DNA from: Spirometra erinaceieuropaei
Lineage: Eukaryota; Platyhelminthes; Cestoda; Diphyllobothriidea; Diphyllobothriidae
Direction: 5' to 3'
NCBI GenBank assembly: GCA_902702965.1
Contig: CACRXP010000008.1
Location: forward strand, 2,967,475 to 3,031,474
Length of the DNA stretch: 64,000 nucleotides
This document shows, piece after piece, positions 8,721-20,860 of the stretch. The first letter of the stretch is position 1. The number at the start of each line of letters is the position of its first letter. A program made the position numbers and the translations under genes. Below the pieces are notes generated by a model. It was not told the origin of the DNA, searched no databases, and was given only the letters and a program-made list of their open reading frames with translations.

Positions 8721-10729
8721 CTGGATGCAACAGCGAAGGGCTTAAAGAATCCAATTCAAACGTTGCCGCAATAAGTCAGAATGACCATAGTCGGAAGTAA
8801 CCTTTACTCCGACGAGATCTATAGTTTAGACGGATGGAACACAAAAGAAAGTTTCCGCGTAAACCACCCAATGGGATGGCTGGCGAGAGGAAGAGTAAGC
8901 AGACATTGTGATTGCTCAATCCCTGGCAACTGAAGAAAGTGTCAATCGTCAAAAACACAAAAATGCTGTCCGCTCAGTGCGTAGCATAGAGATACTCTAG
9001 GTGAGGCCTCTGACGCAGTTGTTCTAGTGTCAAGCTAAAAAGGTCATTATCGAAGCAGTTTTGATGCGCTGAAATGAAAAGCTGTCAACTATCAAGGACT
9101 AGCGGTCGCTGAGAAATGCTTCGCGTGACAAAAACTGTGGTTTCGGCAAATGAAGCGACTTTGAGGGCGGATGACTACTGCCGATCGGGAACAACAACGG
9201 CAAGTGACGTGGTGAAAGGTGGTCATCTCAGATGTTTTCGTGAAACATCCCTTTCAGCTAGAATGCGAAATACTTCGTGTGGTCCTTTGTTTCTAAGTTT
9301 TTCATCAGATTCGGAGCCCATGGTACACCTGTTGCGTAACCAGTCAGCAGAGAAAATACCACCTAGGAGCGGTTAATATTTCTGACAATAAAGATTTTTA
9401 GGTCTCTAAACCAAATTCACGAGGAGTCTTAGCACATAAAAGTAGCCGATGCAGCTGACCATATACATCGGTACATCGAGGTGGGACATATGCTGCAGAG
9501 ATCTCAGCTATCTCTAGCTCACCAAAAAGCAAAAACGATGGGGAGATAGTACTTGACGGTCGCAGCCTGTAAAAAAATTGCCTATAAATAAACAGCATAA
9601 GCAAAGTCCCCGGGCGGTGTGTAGTGCTGAAACATTCGTTTTGACTAAATCATTGGTTAAACGAACGAAAGTACACTAATTACGCGTTGGTCACAAAAGC
9701 CGTCAGATATGGCAGCGTTTCACCCTTGCAACATTCAAGATTACCATACTACTTCTAAAAGGGCAGTCTTAGACACCGCCGCTGCCTTTCAAGAACAGTA
9801 CTTCAAAAAAAAGAACTAAGAATCTGTCTAAAAATATTACTACGGATGAATGAATGAATGAAGCCTGCCCAGGCAGGACCAGCGTCCAAAGCACATCCTT
9901 CAACAGTTCGGAAAGACAACCACCAAATTACAGTCAAGAACCTAACATTTAGACAGGAATAAGGATGCTAAAGCCCCGAATGCGCTGATGAGAAACAGTC
10001 TAGCCACTTTCGATTCAAAAATACGTATAACGGCGCTATAAGCAAGTACGAATTCTCGTTTATCTATCATTAGACCTACTGTTATTGACTAGTTCTGGAC
10101 GCTGCACGGTCGACACAGGACAATTACAAAAACTAAAACAGAGTTTGCATTCTAATGACAAAAACGTGGTCTCGGGAAAGAGGATTATTTGGCCAAAAGG
10201 TGTGCAGATTTCGGAAAAGTAACGAAACACCACCACGTATTGAGCAAACGTCACGCCAATCATGTATAAGAGTTGGAGGGCCCCAAGTGCACTTGGCGGG
10301 CTAACACGATCAGGCGTTGGAATATAAATTACTTTAAGGAGAGCTTTAAGAATTGCCTAAATTCTACCCCAATAGGGACTTCGCGACAACTGTAGCAATT
10401 GAACTGAAATCAGGATCAGACTCTTTCCACCCAGTTTTCCTCCGACCCCTCCCTCCAGTCAAGGACATGTCAAATAGTCCATTTAATATCATTCACAAAT
10501 CGGCTCGCACTCCTAAGGACCGACGACTAGCCTGTGCCCAATCTAGCATAGAGCTACCTGACATCGTATAATCCTCACCAGTGAGGTACTTAAATTCACA
10601 GAAAGTGTTCTGCGTGACTACCCAGTTAACTGTAAACATTTCGACCGAGGTGGTATTTTGACAAACCTTTACCTAGAGCGGCGGTTACACAATATGATCC
10701 TGGTTACAACTGATATCCCTGGCATGATC
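8721..10729 (-). other. Likely introns and exons of the upstream unknown gene, unresolved
   Basis: Two places look exon-like on the minus strand. One is a 44-bp segment, 9566-9523, between TTTTTTTACAG and GTGAGC. The other is a hydrophobic frame from about 10310 to 10150 including LLYMIGVTFAQYVVVF. I could not connect them in phase to exon 8384-8720, so they remain suggestions. Nothing is called on the plus strand. Confidence 0.25.
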
Positions 10730-10850
10730 CCTCGATGGAAACAAGAATGTGGAGGTCACGTTCTGGATTTTAGCAAGGCCTCAAAGACAGTCAGCGATCT
10801 CATTCGGAGGAAAAGAATCACTGCAAAATTGCTGAATGTCATAACCTGAT
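10730..10850 (+). pseudogene. Short reverse-transcriptase relic (CR1/Jockey type)
   Basis: One frame reads LDFSKASKTVS followed by basic residues. This resembles RT motif A (LDFSKAFDTVS) of CR1/Jockey-like non-LTR elements with the catalytic context partly decayed. The fragment is about 120 bp and its boundaries are unknown. Confidence 0.45.
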
Positions 10851-12419
10851 TAAGGGCTCACCACGTTACATCATATTTTTCGGTAGTTAGTTTCAAACTT
10901 TCACAGAAACGAGGCAAGTGGTTTCGTTCTCCTGATTTGCGCAAGCAGATAGCCAAGGACATTTAATAGTAAGTGTCTTTTTATTGAATGGCATAACTAT
11001 TCGAGATAAGTGGCGCTGGCCAAAGATCATGCAATAAGACCCGATTCAAGTAAGCGCATAAACCGGATAGTCAAACCCTTAAGTTAACACTAAAAATCCA
11101 GAAGTCTGCTGAGAACCACGAAATCGTATCGGATATTGCGTTTGCGTGCAACGTCGAGATCTTATAGTAAAACGGTCCAAACACTGACGTCTAAATAAAA
11201 GTCCCCGCCAAACTAGCATCGTCCAAATAGGGTCTATGAGCTACTGATGAGGTAGGAAATGAACGAAGCCCAACTGAAAGGTACATGCATAGGAGGGCCG
11301 TAGTTTTCAGTCTTTCTACATTTCAGCAGATATGACTCCGCTGGAGGGAAGAAAAATGATTACCACGTGCAAATAATGCAAGCCCAAATCACCTAGTTTC
11401 TTTTGAGAATTCTTAAAAGGCTTTAGACGCCTTGCAAAATTCGTAGTCAGGCAAGTGAGATTTTCATTAGAACACTGGTAATACGGTACGGTTACAGACA
11501 GTTGCCGTCAAAGCACTCGAACGTTAAAGCATCTCTTCATCCTACTTGACATGGATGCTAAGTCTTAAACTACCCGCAAAACCGTAGCAGGGCAGGCTTT
11601 CACGTTGCACAACGGAGTAACAATGGAAACAGCATGGTTCTTCTTCTACACTGACGACATCGCATCCGCCCAGAAGTGGCCCCCACGGCTAATGTAGTGA
11701 TTGGCTGGCACTTGTCAGTGGTCCACACACACAATCCACCCAACACTTTCTTCGCACGATTGGCACCATTAGAGGTAACGTGGAGATCAGATCACAAGCA
11801 CTTAACTTGGGCCTTATATCTGCGCAGATTATAGCAGGAAAGCAGCAAGATATTTAGACGTCCACGATTCCTGAAAAAAAAATCATACGCATTAATCTCT
11901 GAGTGACTCTACTGCCTGGCTACCGAAAGTCATACGCATGTTCTTGATTCGAAGTCGACCCTGCCAGGGTGAGTTTGAGCGCCCTCTAAACCAACAAGTC
12001 CCTATTTCTCGGAGTGTTCGAGCATTAGGATACGTGTCAAATCTCACACGTATCGCATAAATGGTCTTGTTTATCAAAAAGGGTAATATACAGAAAGTTT
12101 GCATGCTTCCTGTCCAAATACAAAGAGTCTTGTATTTGAGATAGACGGATGACAGTTAAATAGGAAAAAGAGCTAATGATCTTAAAAATAAACAAGTCAG
12201 CGCGGTGACGCATACCCTAAAGCACCTTGTCCAAAAGTTCCGCTTGAATTTCGGCATAGTAAAATAAAACGATCCACATAAGAAATCCAAGAAAATAAGC
12301 AACGACCTGTTTTAAAGAGGTATATGCTGGTCTATAACTAAGTCAGACATTCAGGAGGCCACAAAATGGCTCATACAAGAGCCCTTTCAATGGAACTTTG
12401 TAAGCCAGTGGCTGCTTAT
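10851..12419. other. Non-coding stretch with a weak SINE-like fragment
   Basis: No gene seen. Around 11960-12025 CTCTAAACCAACAAGTC and a TTCGAGC resemble the tRNA-like head of the 37.9-kb SINE, but the match is short. Confidence 0.3.
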
Positions 12420-12585
12420 GCACATAGATGCGCCTTTGACCAGCCATGCGGACATATGTTCTCGTATTCTTTTATATAGACGCCGACTCGATCCGACAGA
12501 CATGCTAAAACAATTCGGTCGCTTCGATGAAAATGACTTGGCAACTGTTATCACGTTGTCTATTCTGACGGTTCCGGCCAAAGAG
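12420..12585 (-). pseudogene. Penelope-like GIY-YIG endonuclease scrap
   Basis: The minus frame contains SSRRLYKRIREHMSAWLVKG. This is the central helix region of the PLE GIY-YIG endonuclease and is nearly the same as the 27.5-kb and 46.4-kb copies. No RT is attached. Confidence 0.7.
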
Positions 12586-13034
12586 ACGCTATCGCTTTAT
12601 TGAAGATTTGGCTTCTGTGATTTAAAAGACCAGCCATATCTTTGCTATGGAGAAGATATTAAATTAAATCCTGAGCCTATCGTTTTGATGTCGCTGACTG
12701 CCGAGAGGAGGCTTAGACTGTCGCATGGACGAAGCGCACTTTGCCTTGACCACATCCGCTACATAAACGCTCGTCACATTCATTTGATTTACTGAATAAG
12801 TACGGGAGTGGCAAAAGCGCAATTTCCGTACTGTAAGCCATCAAGCCTGCATTTATGAACTTTGACGAAAAAGTCTTCTTAAAGACTTTCGGAACATTCA
12901 TGCGGTCAAACTTGGGATGCGGCATACATCCTGGAGACCGTGGGCGATTCAAGACAAAATTTGCCTTGAACGGTTCAGAGGAGAGCCACGAAGACGGTTA
13001 GGGGTCAAAGCTCATTTCCATATGCTACCCGCCT
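12586..13034. other. Unassigned non-coding sequence
   Basis: A minus-strand frame (12952-12713) is open for about 79 codons but has no motif or splice context I can support. Confidence 0.3.
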
Positions 13035-13360
13035 TATAAATCTGAGCCTCTTCCCCTTGAGTTATAGGCAACTTCGCGGGGAACTTTTGCGAGCATTCCG
13101 CACGGCAAAGGTGTTGGACTGCAGTCTAACCTTTGAGGAATTTTTTGAATTCGTTACCATGACCAACCTTCGAGGTCACCCGTTAAAACTGCACACTCAG
13201 TAGGCAAGACATGGTGTGCGGAAATTGTCCTTCTCTGCCAGAGTTGTCAAACCATGGAAAACCCCCATTTCCCCCAGATGTTCCGGTGTTCCCATCCATA
13301 CAAATCTTTAAAAGGGACCTTAACATGTTTATGCTCCAAAAGGAGCAAGAACGATCGGAG
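13035..13360 (+). pseudogene. 3' end of a CR1-like non-LTR reverse transcriptase
   Basis: One frame reads LFPLSYRQLRGELLR ... LRGHPLKL ... then a TAG (about 13200) and SARVVKPW. The end (IQIFKRDLN) lies in another frame. This is the post-RT tail also seen in the 19.5-20.9 kb copy (LFPLSY, LRGHP). One stop and at least one frameshift make it dead. Confidence 0.7.
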
Positions 13361-14264
13361 ACCGAACTCAACCCCAAGGCTTACGCTCGGTTTGCCAAAC
13401 TGCTATGCGCCCATTTTAATTATTTTAGCCTATATGATTTGTCTGTACTCCGCACCCAATTTGGCGCTGCAAATAGGGCAATTAAAGGCCCATGCTTATT
13501 TCCCTCAATAAACTAAACTTAATTGAACTGAAGCCTACCAGTACAGATGGGTGCGGTGTGATGTCCACCCCACTAATTTCGTAAGTTTTCCCGATCTCAC
13601 ATAATATTCGTCCGTAAAGTCTTCCAAAATCCTGCTTGACCATACTGGATGTTCTGAGAAGTCAAAAAATTACCTTATGTTCGTTCTGGGGCCTGCTACC
13701 GGTTTTGGAGCAGCCTGCGAGAGTTATGTCGCCATGAATAGCCGTTAGTGGTCCTGGCTGGTCTTATTCTCCGTTAAAATCCTTTTCCTTTATTCTGGAA
13801 TACTGTAGGACTTTGATGTTCTCAGTCGACCTAAAATTTTCATGAGATATTTCTCGCGGAGTTCTACATCGTAGTGTGCTCGTCCGAAGCAGAATGGCAT
13901 GTCACTTATGGAGATACACCTACTGCGATTTGCCAGAGTATCTTGCACACATTCTTTTATTCAGCAATTATTTTGGCATTGAGCCTGTCGCTTTTATCTC
14001 TCAATTCAGTGAGATTGGTAATGACTCACTCAGATAGTAGTTTTGCGCTTGGTGAGCTTTCTTGGTCATCTAAGTCCTCTTCTATAAGTATGGCAGTTAG
14101 GTGGCTTTTACTGGCGGTTCGTCCTCATATACCAGCATCACTCTCTGCTACTTCTTTTTATCACGCCTGTGGTAAATTTTTGCCGACTGGAATCCCGTTT
14201 GTTCAAAGTCTAAGAAAAGGGTTTACTGCCGACTACAAGAAGCAACATCAGAAAACTCTTTAGC
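13361..14264. other. Unassigned sequence
   Basis: A plus frame at 13874-14263 (129 codons) has a hydrophobic middle but no family I know and no obvious splice signals. I do not call it a gene. Confidence 0.3.
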
Positions 14265-15130
14265 CGTGAATAGAGACAACCGCAACTACGCCCAGTCCGA
14301 CCCCCGTGCCGACCACGACGACTACCACCCCCATTCCTGTTTTTCCTAATCTCGTGCTCCCTTCGCAGCCGGACACCGCCACCTCCATCATATGTGTCGC
14401 AAAACTATGACAACTACGAATACATAAATCTCTACCATCCCCGTCAATGACCGAAAAGCTCCTGACGTCCTCGTCAACCACCAACGCCATCACCGTCACC
14501 ACTCCTACCTCCACTGATGTGAACTCGGTCCACACTTGTCCTCATTTGGACACCACACTCACCTCGCATATCGGCCTGGTCGATCATCTGCAAGTCCATC
14601 TCACTGTGAGCAGTGCACCAGTGCCCAGAGCTCCGACATACACCCGACACCCCCCCCCTCCCCACCGTCCGTACAGTATACGTACATTCACTCATTGCAT
14701 TGACCTATCCGATCACATGCACATCCACGAAAGTGGAGCTCACCGCACCATTAACACCACAAGCCTTCCTCGCGTAATCGACAACGCTTCCATATCGAGG
14801 AGTAACAACTGCCCATCCATTAGTATGACCACGGCTAACAGCTACATCACCCCAGTCGGTGCTGTAGCCCCGAACTCCTTATGCGCACACTGCCATCTCA
14901 CGCGTACATCACCCATCGGCCTGACCAGTCACTTGCTAACCCATCGCCCAGAGACTTGCGAGCCGACGCCAGGAGCACGCAACATACCACCACCGCGTCT
15001 GCCTTAAATTCCCCCACTGTGGACGCACACTCACTCAACACATTAGCTTATAAAGTCACATGCGCCTTCATGAAGTCCTGCTGTGAAGCGCTGCTAATAG
15101 ACCTATATAACCACACGTTCCTCTGCCAAC
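14265..15130 (+). pseudogene. Zinc-finger C-terminus of an RTE-ZF element, decayed
   Basis: Thr/Pro/Ser-rich sequence is followed by remnants of C2H2 fingers: CPHLDTTLTSHIGLVDHLQVH (14555-14615, one Cys lost), RTFTHCIDLSDHMHIH and CAHCHLTRTSPIGLTSHLLTH. These match the C-terminal fingers of the 22.8-26.7 kb element in order. After 15007 stops appear in a fourth, broken finger. The RT part is missing, so the copy is 5'-truncated. Its 3' region continues to 15942. Confidence 0.75.
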
Positions 15131-15149
15131 AAATACACTACGTATAAGT

Positions 15150-15942
15150 CCCACCAACATGCCGTATCATCGGTTCCTCTCATGGACGTGGGAAGCGTGC
15201 TGTTGGCTACTTTTACCGCCATATAGGGGATCCGATCGTTCTATCTCCCTGAGTGTGTGAAATCCTGGTGTGATTTTTGAGGGCCGGGTAGTCCACGTGG
15301 AGCGCGAAGACGAGATATCTTGCTCTCTCAGCTGCTGTGCCCATTCCACACACCAGAAATGTGGCCGGCTCAGACAGTGGCTGGGCTTGAAAATATGAAT
15401 AGAGTGAGATCGACGACTAAACACACTATCCTCACTAAAAAGAATTTGACGCGCTTAAAGGTATCACGGTGCGCTAAAAGCTGTGGTTTGGAAAGTTGCC
15501 AAATGACGGGATTACCCTGACCTCAAAGTCAGCTCAATGTGTGTGCGTGTGTGTTTGTGTGGAGTGATCGACCGGTGGTCCGAGAATCAGGCTGCAATGG
15601 CTCCTTCCTAATGTGGCGTCTATGGCAATCACACTCCGTGAGATCCGACCCGCCTCCTTTCTTCTTTTACAAAATCCTGGTCAGTGTGTGTTGTGGAGCA
15701 GGGGTCTTCATGGTGCCCCAAGTTGTGGGTTTTCGTCGCACCAACCATCTGCACCCTCTTTCGCCTTCAATTTTCTTGACTGTTTTGGCACCGGGCTCAG
15801 TTAAGCGAGGGGGAGAGAGTGCGGTAGCCGCTGCGCAAGTCTACTATCACTGTAAACTAATTAACATACAAGTTACCGTCCCTTATCTGACCCTGCTATC
15901 GAGAACATAGTGGACATCGTTGGTATCACCGGTCAAACTGTA
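15150..15942 (+). repeat. 3' region of an RTE-ZF element (plus copy)
   Basis: Collinear with the reverse complement of 21692-22560. Shared landmarks are GTGAAATCCTGGTG, the GTGAGATCGACGACT region, GGTTTGGAAAGTTGCCAA, CAGGCTGCAATGGCTCCTT, TTCTTGACTGT and the terminal GGTC(G/A)AACTGT. It follows the zinc-finger relic in the same order as in the long copy, which is why I read it as that element's 3' non-coding region. Confidence 0.65.
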
Positions 15943-16439
15943 CTGGCTGTGAAAGATTGAAATCGACACATTTGACGTGTAAAGTTCTTAGTCTGATGGC
16001 CACGTCATCCCTCTCATTACTGGTCACACGCATTTTGTCCCGGGATGCAGAGTCTGAAAACTTGCAAGCTGTCGCAAGACGAGTAGAAATGGATAATTAA
16101 TAAATCCTGTCAAGACAGTAGCATGACTATTTTGGCTTACCGGCCGTCAGCAAAAGTTGTTTGAATATCATTACCCTTCGACGATAGGTAAGCTAGAAAG
16201 CACCAGTCCACATACGCGTTGGTAACAGCTAATTTTCGGTTTCTATTTAGCATACAGCCGCCTGCCCAGTCCATGAATTATAAAGTCCGACTCAGGATGA
16301 AAAAAACCCATAAAAGATGGAGTAGCGGCTGAAGAAATTTGGACTGGGCTGGCACAAAGGAACGAGCACGTCCCGCAACCTGATCCGTGAACTCACTTAC
16401 ACCATGGTTAATATTCCTCATCTCAGCCGTCAGGGTAAG

Positions 16440-16580
16440 GGGCCCATGGCTCAGTGGCAGAGAGACGGACTCGGAAACACTCAATGACCAAACAGATCCG
16501 GCTCGAATCTCAGTTCTTGCAAATTTTTGGGTTGCTTAAGTTAAGTCGGCCCTTATCAGACTGCCCTGAAGGGCTGTGGT
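16440..16580 (+). repeat. tRNA-derived SINE copy (head)
   Basis: GGGCCCATGGCTCAGTGG (A-box region) is followed by CAATGACCAAACAGATCCGG and CTCGAATCTCAG (B-box-like). The same head occurs at 32.9 kb on the minus strand. Confidence 0.6.
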
Positions 16581-16635
16581 AGCAGTATTTCGGTAGCAGT
16601 ATTGTGGCGGTAGTAGGAGTGTTGGTGGTGGCGGC

Positions 16636-16647
16636 AGTAGTAGTAGC

Positions 16648-16728
<81 letters not shown>
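16636..16728. repeat. (AGT)n microsatellite
   Basis: About 90 bp of AGT triplets with one AGC near the start. The poly-Thr and poly-Leu frames across it are artefacts. Confidence 0.95.
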
Positions 16729-16729
<1 letters not shown>

Positions 16730-17589
16730 ATAGCATTGTCGGCCATTATCAGGCTACCCTCAAGGACTCCCGCTTGAGCCCCGAGGTGCAACGAGAAGAA
16801 CATATCTCGAAACTCGAACCGTGGACATACCTCCACCACATGGTGAACGGAACTTTCGTATAACTAGTCATAAACACGCGGTAACAGAGGCGCACTTCAA
16901 AGGTTTGGAGGCTTTTTGGCAAGGTCATGGTCCATTTGCACGCAAAGGTGCAAGAGGTTGAGCAGAGCACCGGCAAACAGCAATGTCAGGGGATAGATCG
17001 AGTCACTCGTGTTGGTCGAGCGCATCTAATGTGGGACCGTTTTGGGGGCAAAAAATTGGTCAAAACTCAGCAATTATACAGGCTGTCACTATATCTCACC
17101 CATAATAGACTTTGGACAAAACGTGTTACTAAAATAAAATAAGTAGCATGGTATTATCACTTACTATCACTGAGGTATGGAGATTGCAATATTTGAATAG
17201 GGCGAGAATTCTCCAACAAAATGAACTCGAACCACCTAAATTCCTCAGCAATGTAGCTAATGAGCACAAACTTCAGAGGAAACGGGATTCCATCTATATT
17301 GCCGCCTCTCAAGCCATTAGACCCGCACACCTAGTATGTCAGGACTGAAGCCGTGATAACTACGAGCAATATCGAATGCGGTCACAAAACGTAACAGAAG
17401 GCAAGGAAAGTGAAAAACAAGTAGCTAAATATAAAGTCGGATGAAATTCTAGGATACGCAGACTACGGTTGCACGAAGTTCTTTACCATGTCCACCCAGT
17501 GTCCTGCATCTCCTTCATCAAACCACCTGGACCGCACTACTCCCCGCTCAGATGGAGCAGACTTGTTGTCAAGAGAATCTTAGATCCTG
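16729..17589. other. Unassigned non-coding sequence
   Basis: No gene, RNA or clear repeat seen. The short plus frames at 16927-17348 lack motifs. Confidence 0.3.
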
Positions 17590-17800
17590 CAGCTAAATAC
17601 TCCAGATGCCCTTTCAACAGTCCATCAACAGTCTCTGAGGGAGCCATCAGTAAATATCCTCGTGAGGAAACCGCTGCTGATCTTGACCGCCACGTCTTGA
17701 TGTCGGGGCCAATTAGCGCAGTGCAGCAATTGTCCAATGGAAGAACCCAAGACATGACTGAACTCCAACTGCAGTCTACAAATAAAATAATCCTCAACCC
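17590..17800 (+). pseudogene. RT-linker relic of an RTE-ZF element
   Basis: The frame FNSPSTVSEGAISKYP...ETAADLD...ISAVQQLSNG matches, position for position, the segment just before the RT palm in the long element ([16 protein letters not shown]...ETNADLD...[10 protein letters not shown]). The palm itself is missing. Confidence 0.75.
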
Positions 17801-17810
17801 ACGAAGACGC

Positions 17811-17915
17811 TTATCTCAGTGGTTAGGGTGCGTGAAGACGATAGTAAGACCCACTAGGGGAAAACCGGAAAATATGTCCTCATCGTGAAATTCCTCTTCT
17901 CGGACAAGTGCCGCG
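17811..17915 (+). repeat. Short dispersed repeat with tRNA-like 5' end, copy 1
   Basis: CTCAGTGGTTAGGGTGCGTG resembles a tRNA D-arm/A box and is followed by a roughly 60-bp body ending ATCGTGAAATTCCTC. A second copy is at 18705-18800. No convincing B box remains. Confidence 0.5.
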
Positions 17916-18179
17916 AGCAATTAAAGCGCAGAGGAATAGCCGTCTTCGAGACAAACCAAATAAGGCAGGCAAAGAGAAAACAGCATGTCCACAATACTGG
18001 ATGATGCCAGTATGTTCCTACTGCCAACTTCCGTTAAGGACATGATGAGCCCAGCTGGGCATTTTGGGATTCACTAAGATTTCGACGAAACCGACTCTAC
18101 CTTTCGTTTAATCAAAGGCCACTATCACCCAACAGGTTCTTCCACCTTAACAGGAAGACCCCATCTCCATTCACCCTGG

Positions 18180-18480
18180 TTGGACACTCAAAAGACGACA
18201 AAGTCAGGACACAGTGCAGACTCAGTACCGACTTGCAGCCGTTGTAAACGCGCATGCCAGTCACGCATCGGGCTCGTCGGACACTGTAGATTTTATCTCA
18301 GTGATGGTGCAGAATCAATGCATGGGACCGCTGTCATCTCACGCCACATACACCTTTCCTCACCACACTGGCTCTACATGAGTTCACTCGGTCCTTGGAG
18401 CGTGAAAGTCAGTGCTCATTAAAATGGCATCCACCATTCGTGCTGACACTGTTTCCGCACATTCGGTCGGCGCATGTTAT
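18180..18480 (+). pseudogene. First-zinc-finger relic of an RTE-ZF element
   Basis: The frame contains CSRCKRACQSRIGLVGHCRF, equivalent to [20 protein letters not shown] of the intact copy with the hydrophobic Phe replaced. A second decayed finger (HCFRTFGRRM) follows in another frame. It probably belongs with the relic at 17590-17800. Confidence 0.7.
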
Positions 18481-18555
18481 ATATACAGTCACTAGAGCCA
18501 CTCGCCGTGCATGCATCAACCCCCCGGTGAGGTCTTGCACTTGGTACGGCTGCGA

Positions 18556-19495
18556 TCATGCCTGATCTAGCCGGCCTCGATTATGTCCCGAACTGTACTT
18601 CGCCATGCGTGACGATCTGCGGCAGCAGACCTGGACAGTTCAACCCATTCTCTTCACCAACATCAGAAACCGAATACCGAAGGTTTAAGAACCACCTCCA
18701 TATCTTGGAGACTCTCAGTGGTTAAGGTGTGTGAAGGCAATAGCAAGGCCTACCAAAGGAAACTAGAAAATGTGTAGTCATCGTGAAATTCCTCATCTCA
18801 GGCAGGTTTTGAGTTGACCCCCTCTTCGACGCCTCCAATGGAGTAACGGTGACGGATCGATGGGAGCAACACTGAACTCCTGAAGTGGACCATGAAGAAC
18901 ATGTCCAAACCACCTCGGTCATTTTTTATTGGATGGCCTGGATAATCCTTGCGATGTTGTCGCAGAGAAAGCGGACTGTCTCACTTGAGACACAGTTGGT
19001 GTACTTCACTCTAAGGATGGTCCTCAAACTGTAGCGGCCAAATAGCTCCAGTTTTTATTCGTCCGCTACGCTCACAGTTCAGGATTCCCAACCACAGAAA
19101 GCGGGACGGACAGATGCACAATAAACGGGAATCTTAATGATAATAGAGATGTCGCGTCAGATCCATAGGCATTTTCTAAGCCTCGGGAAAACCCGTCAGG
19201 TGGCATCAATTCGGGAGACAATATCGCCCTTACTCTGTCAATTCGGCAGCAACCTCGCCCCGAGGTATTTAAAACTGTCTACTTCTTCAAGTTGACAGCC
19301 ATAAATTGCGAGACGTGCATTTTCCTTGTCAGGGATGCAGCTTAAAAACACTTTGGTCTTCCCAAGGATACCATCGGCATAATCGAGATCAGTCAGTCGG
19401 TGTCCGGGTGCAAACTCAACACGGTCCCCTTCATGTAGGACCTTCTGGAGAATTCAGTCAATAGCGTACTTGAACAAGATGAGCGACAGGATAGG
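18556..19495 (-). pseudogene. RTE-like reverse transcriptase, C-terminal part, split by insertion
   Basis: Minus frames read PILSLILFKYAID (about 19495-19460), VEFAPGHRLTDLDYAD, GKTKVFLSCIPD, LEEVDSFKYLGARLL, then LRTILRVKYTNCVS and near the end QDMEVVLKPSVFG...EWVELSRSAAADRHAW. This is the RT motif C region (YADG in place of YADD) and the C-terminal domain of an RTE-clade element, with many stops and shifts. The matching N-terminal half lies at 21057-21400 on the same strand, beyond a CR1-like insertion. The repeat at 18705-18800 overlaps it and interrupts the C-terminal frame. Confidence 0.8.
18705..18800 (+). repeat. Short dispersed repeat with tRNA-like 5' end, copy 2
   Basis: CTCAGTGGTTAAGGTGTGTG...GAAAATGTGTAGTCATCGTGAAATTCCTC aligns with copy 1 at 17811-17915. 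It lies inside the minus-strand RTE relic, between its GGQLK-like and QDMEVV segments, so it is probably an insertion there. Confidence 0.5.
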
Positions 19496-19496
19496 C

Positions 19497-20860
19497 TGCG
19501 AATAGGAAGGCTGCTCTCACAGTGGAAAACAGTTAACCTCGTTCCCTTAACTAAGATAGGTAGCAGGATGACAGCAAGCAGCTTTAGGCCTATTAGCTTA
19601 ACTTGCCTCTTGTGCAAAACGATGGAAGCTCTAGTAAAGAGTGCTATACAGCAGTTTTGTAAAGAAAATGACATCGTGCAGGATTTGCAGCATGGCCTCC
19701 GGAGAGGACGTTCCTGCCTCTCAAATTTGCTAGCTTGTCTGGAGATCTGGACCAGGGCTCTAGAAGAGAGTTTTGAGGTCGATGTCGTGTGCATCGATTT
19801 CCGCAAAGCTTTAGATATTGTTCCCCACCAACGCCTTCTTCACAAAGTGAGAGCTATCGGCATCCAGGGAGACCTTCTGAACTGGATAAGGGTGTTTCTG
19901 GTTGGTCAGAAACAACGTGTCTGTATCGGAGAGGATATGCCAGAATAGGTGAATGTGACCAGTGGTGCGCCTCAAGGCTCAGTTCTGGGACCTTTACTCT
20001 CCATCCTTTATGTTAATGGCAGCTTTCAGGAACTCGACTGCGGCAAAATAATGTTTGCCGACGTTAAGCTCTGGCAAGTAATTAAGAGTCCTTACGACCA
20101 GAGAACCCTCTAAAACAATCTGCATCGACTGCAAGCGTGGTCGAAAAAATGGCTTCTGGATTTCAATGTGCAGAAGTGCGCCGTCCTTCATCTGCGTTCA
20201 GCCAGCTCTCATTCAAACGAGAGCCTCAGGACATATCACCTGAATGATATAAGAGCTCCCACAGAATCTTCGCAAAAGGATCTCGGTGTTCGGATGCAGA
20301 ACAACCTAAAACCAACACTGTAGTGCCACAAGGCTGCGCAAAGCGCCATGGGAGTGCTCCATGCAATCAAAAGTGCGTTCGTCACCTTTGACCAAGACAT
20401 TTTTGGAAGAGTTTACAGCATCTTTGTTTAACCCCACTTAGAATATGGCCTACAAGCATGGCGGTCATGGCTAGTAAAAGACCAAGCTTGCCTCGAACGG
20501 GTACAACGTCGTGCAAAGAAGCTCGTAAACGGTATAAAAAGCCAGTCCCGCACAGACAGACTGAATTGCCTTAATTTATTCCCTCTGTCTTACGGGCACC
20601 AAAGGGGTAAGCTTATCCTTGTCTACAAGATAATACATGGTCTTGAGCATGGACTTAGCTTTGAGGACATGTTTCAGTAACACCTCTCACCCAATCTTCG
20701 TGGTCACCCGATGAAGTTACGGACAACAAAGTCCGGGCTGAATCTTCGTTCTGAATTTTTCACTCAGAGGGTAGTAGAGAAATGGAACGATCTCCCTCAG
20801 TCAGTCATGGATGCTACGTCTCTCCAACTCTTCAAGAAACGCTTTCTCTCGAAAGTCTGA
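19497..20860 (+). pseudogene. CR1-like non-LTR reverse transcriptase with in-frame stops
   Basis: One reading frame runs from about 19502 to the final TGA at 20858-20860 without a frameshift. It contains QWKTVNLVPLTK, FRPISL, RT motif A (CIDFRKALDIVPH), SGAPQGSVLGPLLSILYV, a decayed motif C (MFADVK for FADD), and the tail LFPLSYGHQRGKL...LRGHPMKL...FFTQRVVEKWNDLP. Stops are at 19946 (TAG), 20111 (TAA), 20321 (TAG), 20429 (TAA) and 20678 (TAA). The endonuclease is absent. A 3' non-coding tail appears to run to about 21055. The copy is dead and sits inside a minus-strand RTE element. Confidence 0.85.

Noticed and set aside
9985..10005. CTGATGAGAAAC on the plus strand as a hammerhead
   Set aside because: No helix II can form between CTGATGA and GAAA, and it is not near a PLE.
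13874..14263. 129-codon plus frame as a gene
   Set aside because: No motif, no splice context, and dead retroelements on both sides.
16510..16839. Poly-Thr and poly-Leu frames
   Set aside because: Translations of the (AGT)n microsatellite.
19946..20680. TAA/TAG read as sense codons in the CR1-like frame
   Set aside because: Host exons in the window use TAA as a normal stop and other relics carry all stop types; point-mutation decay explains it.
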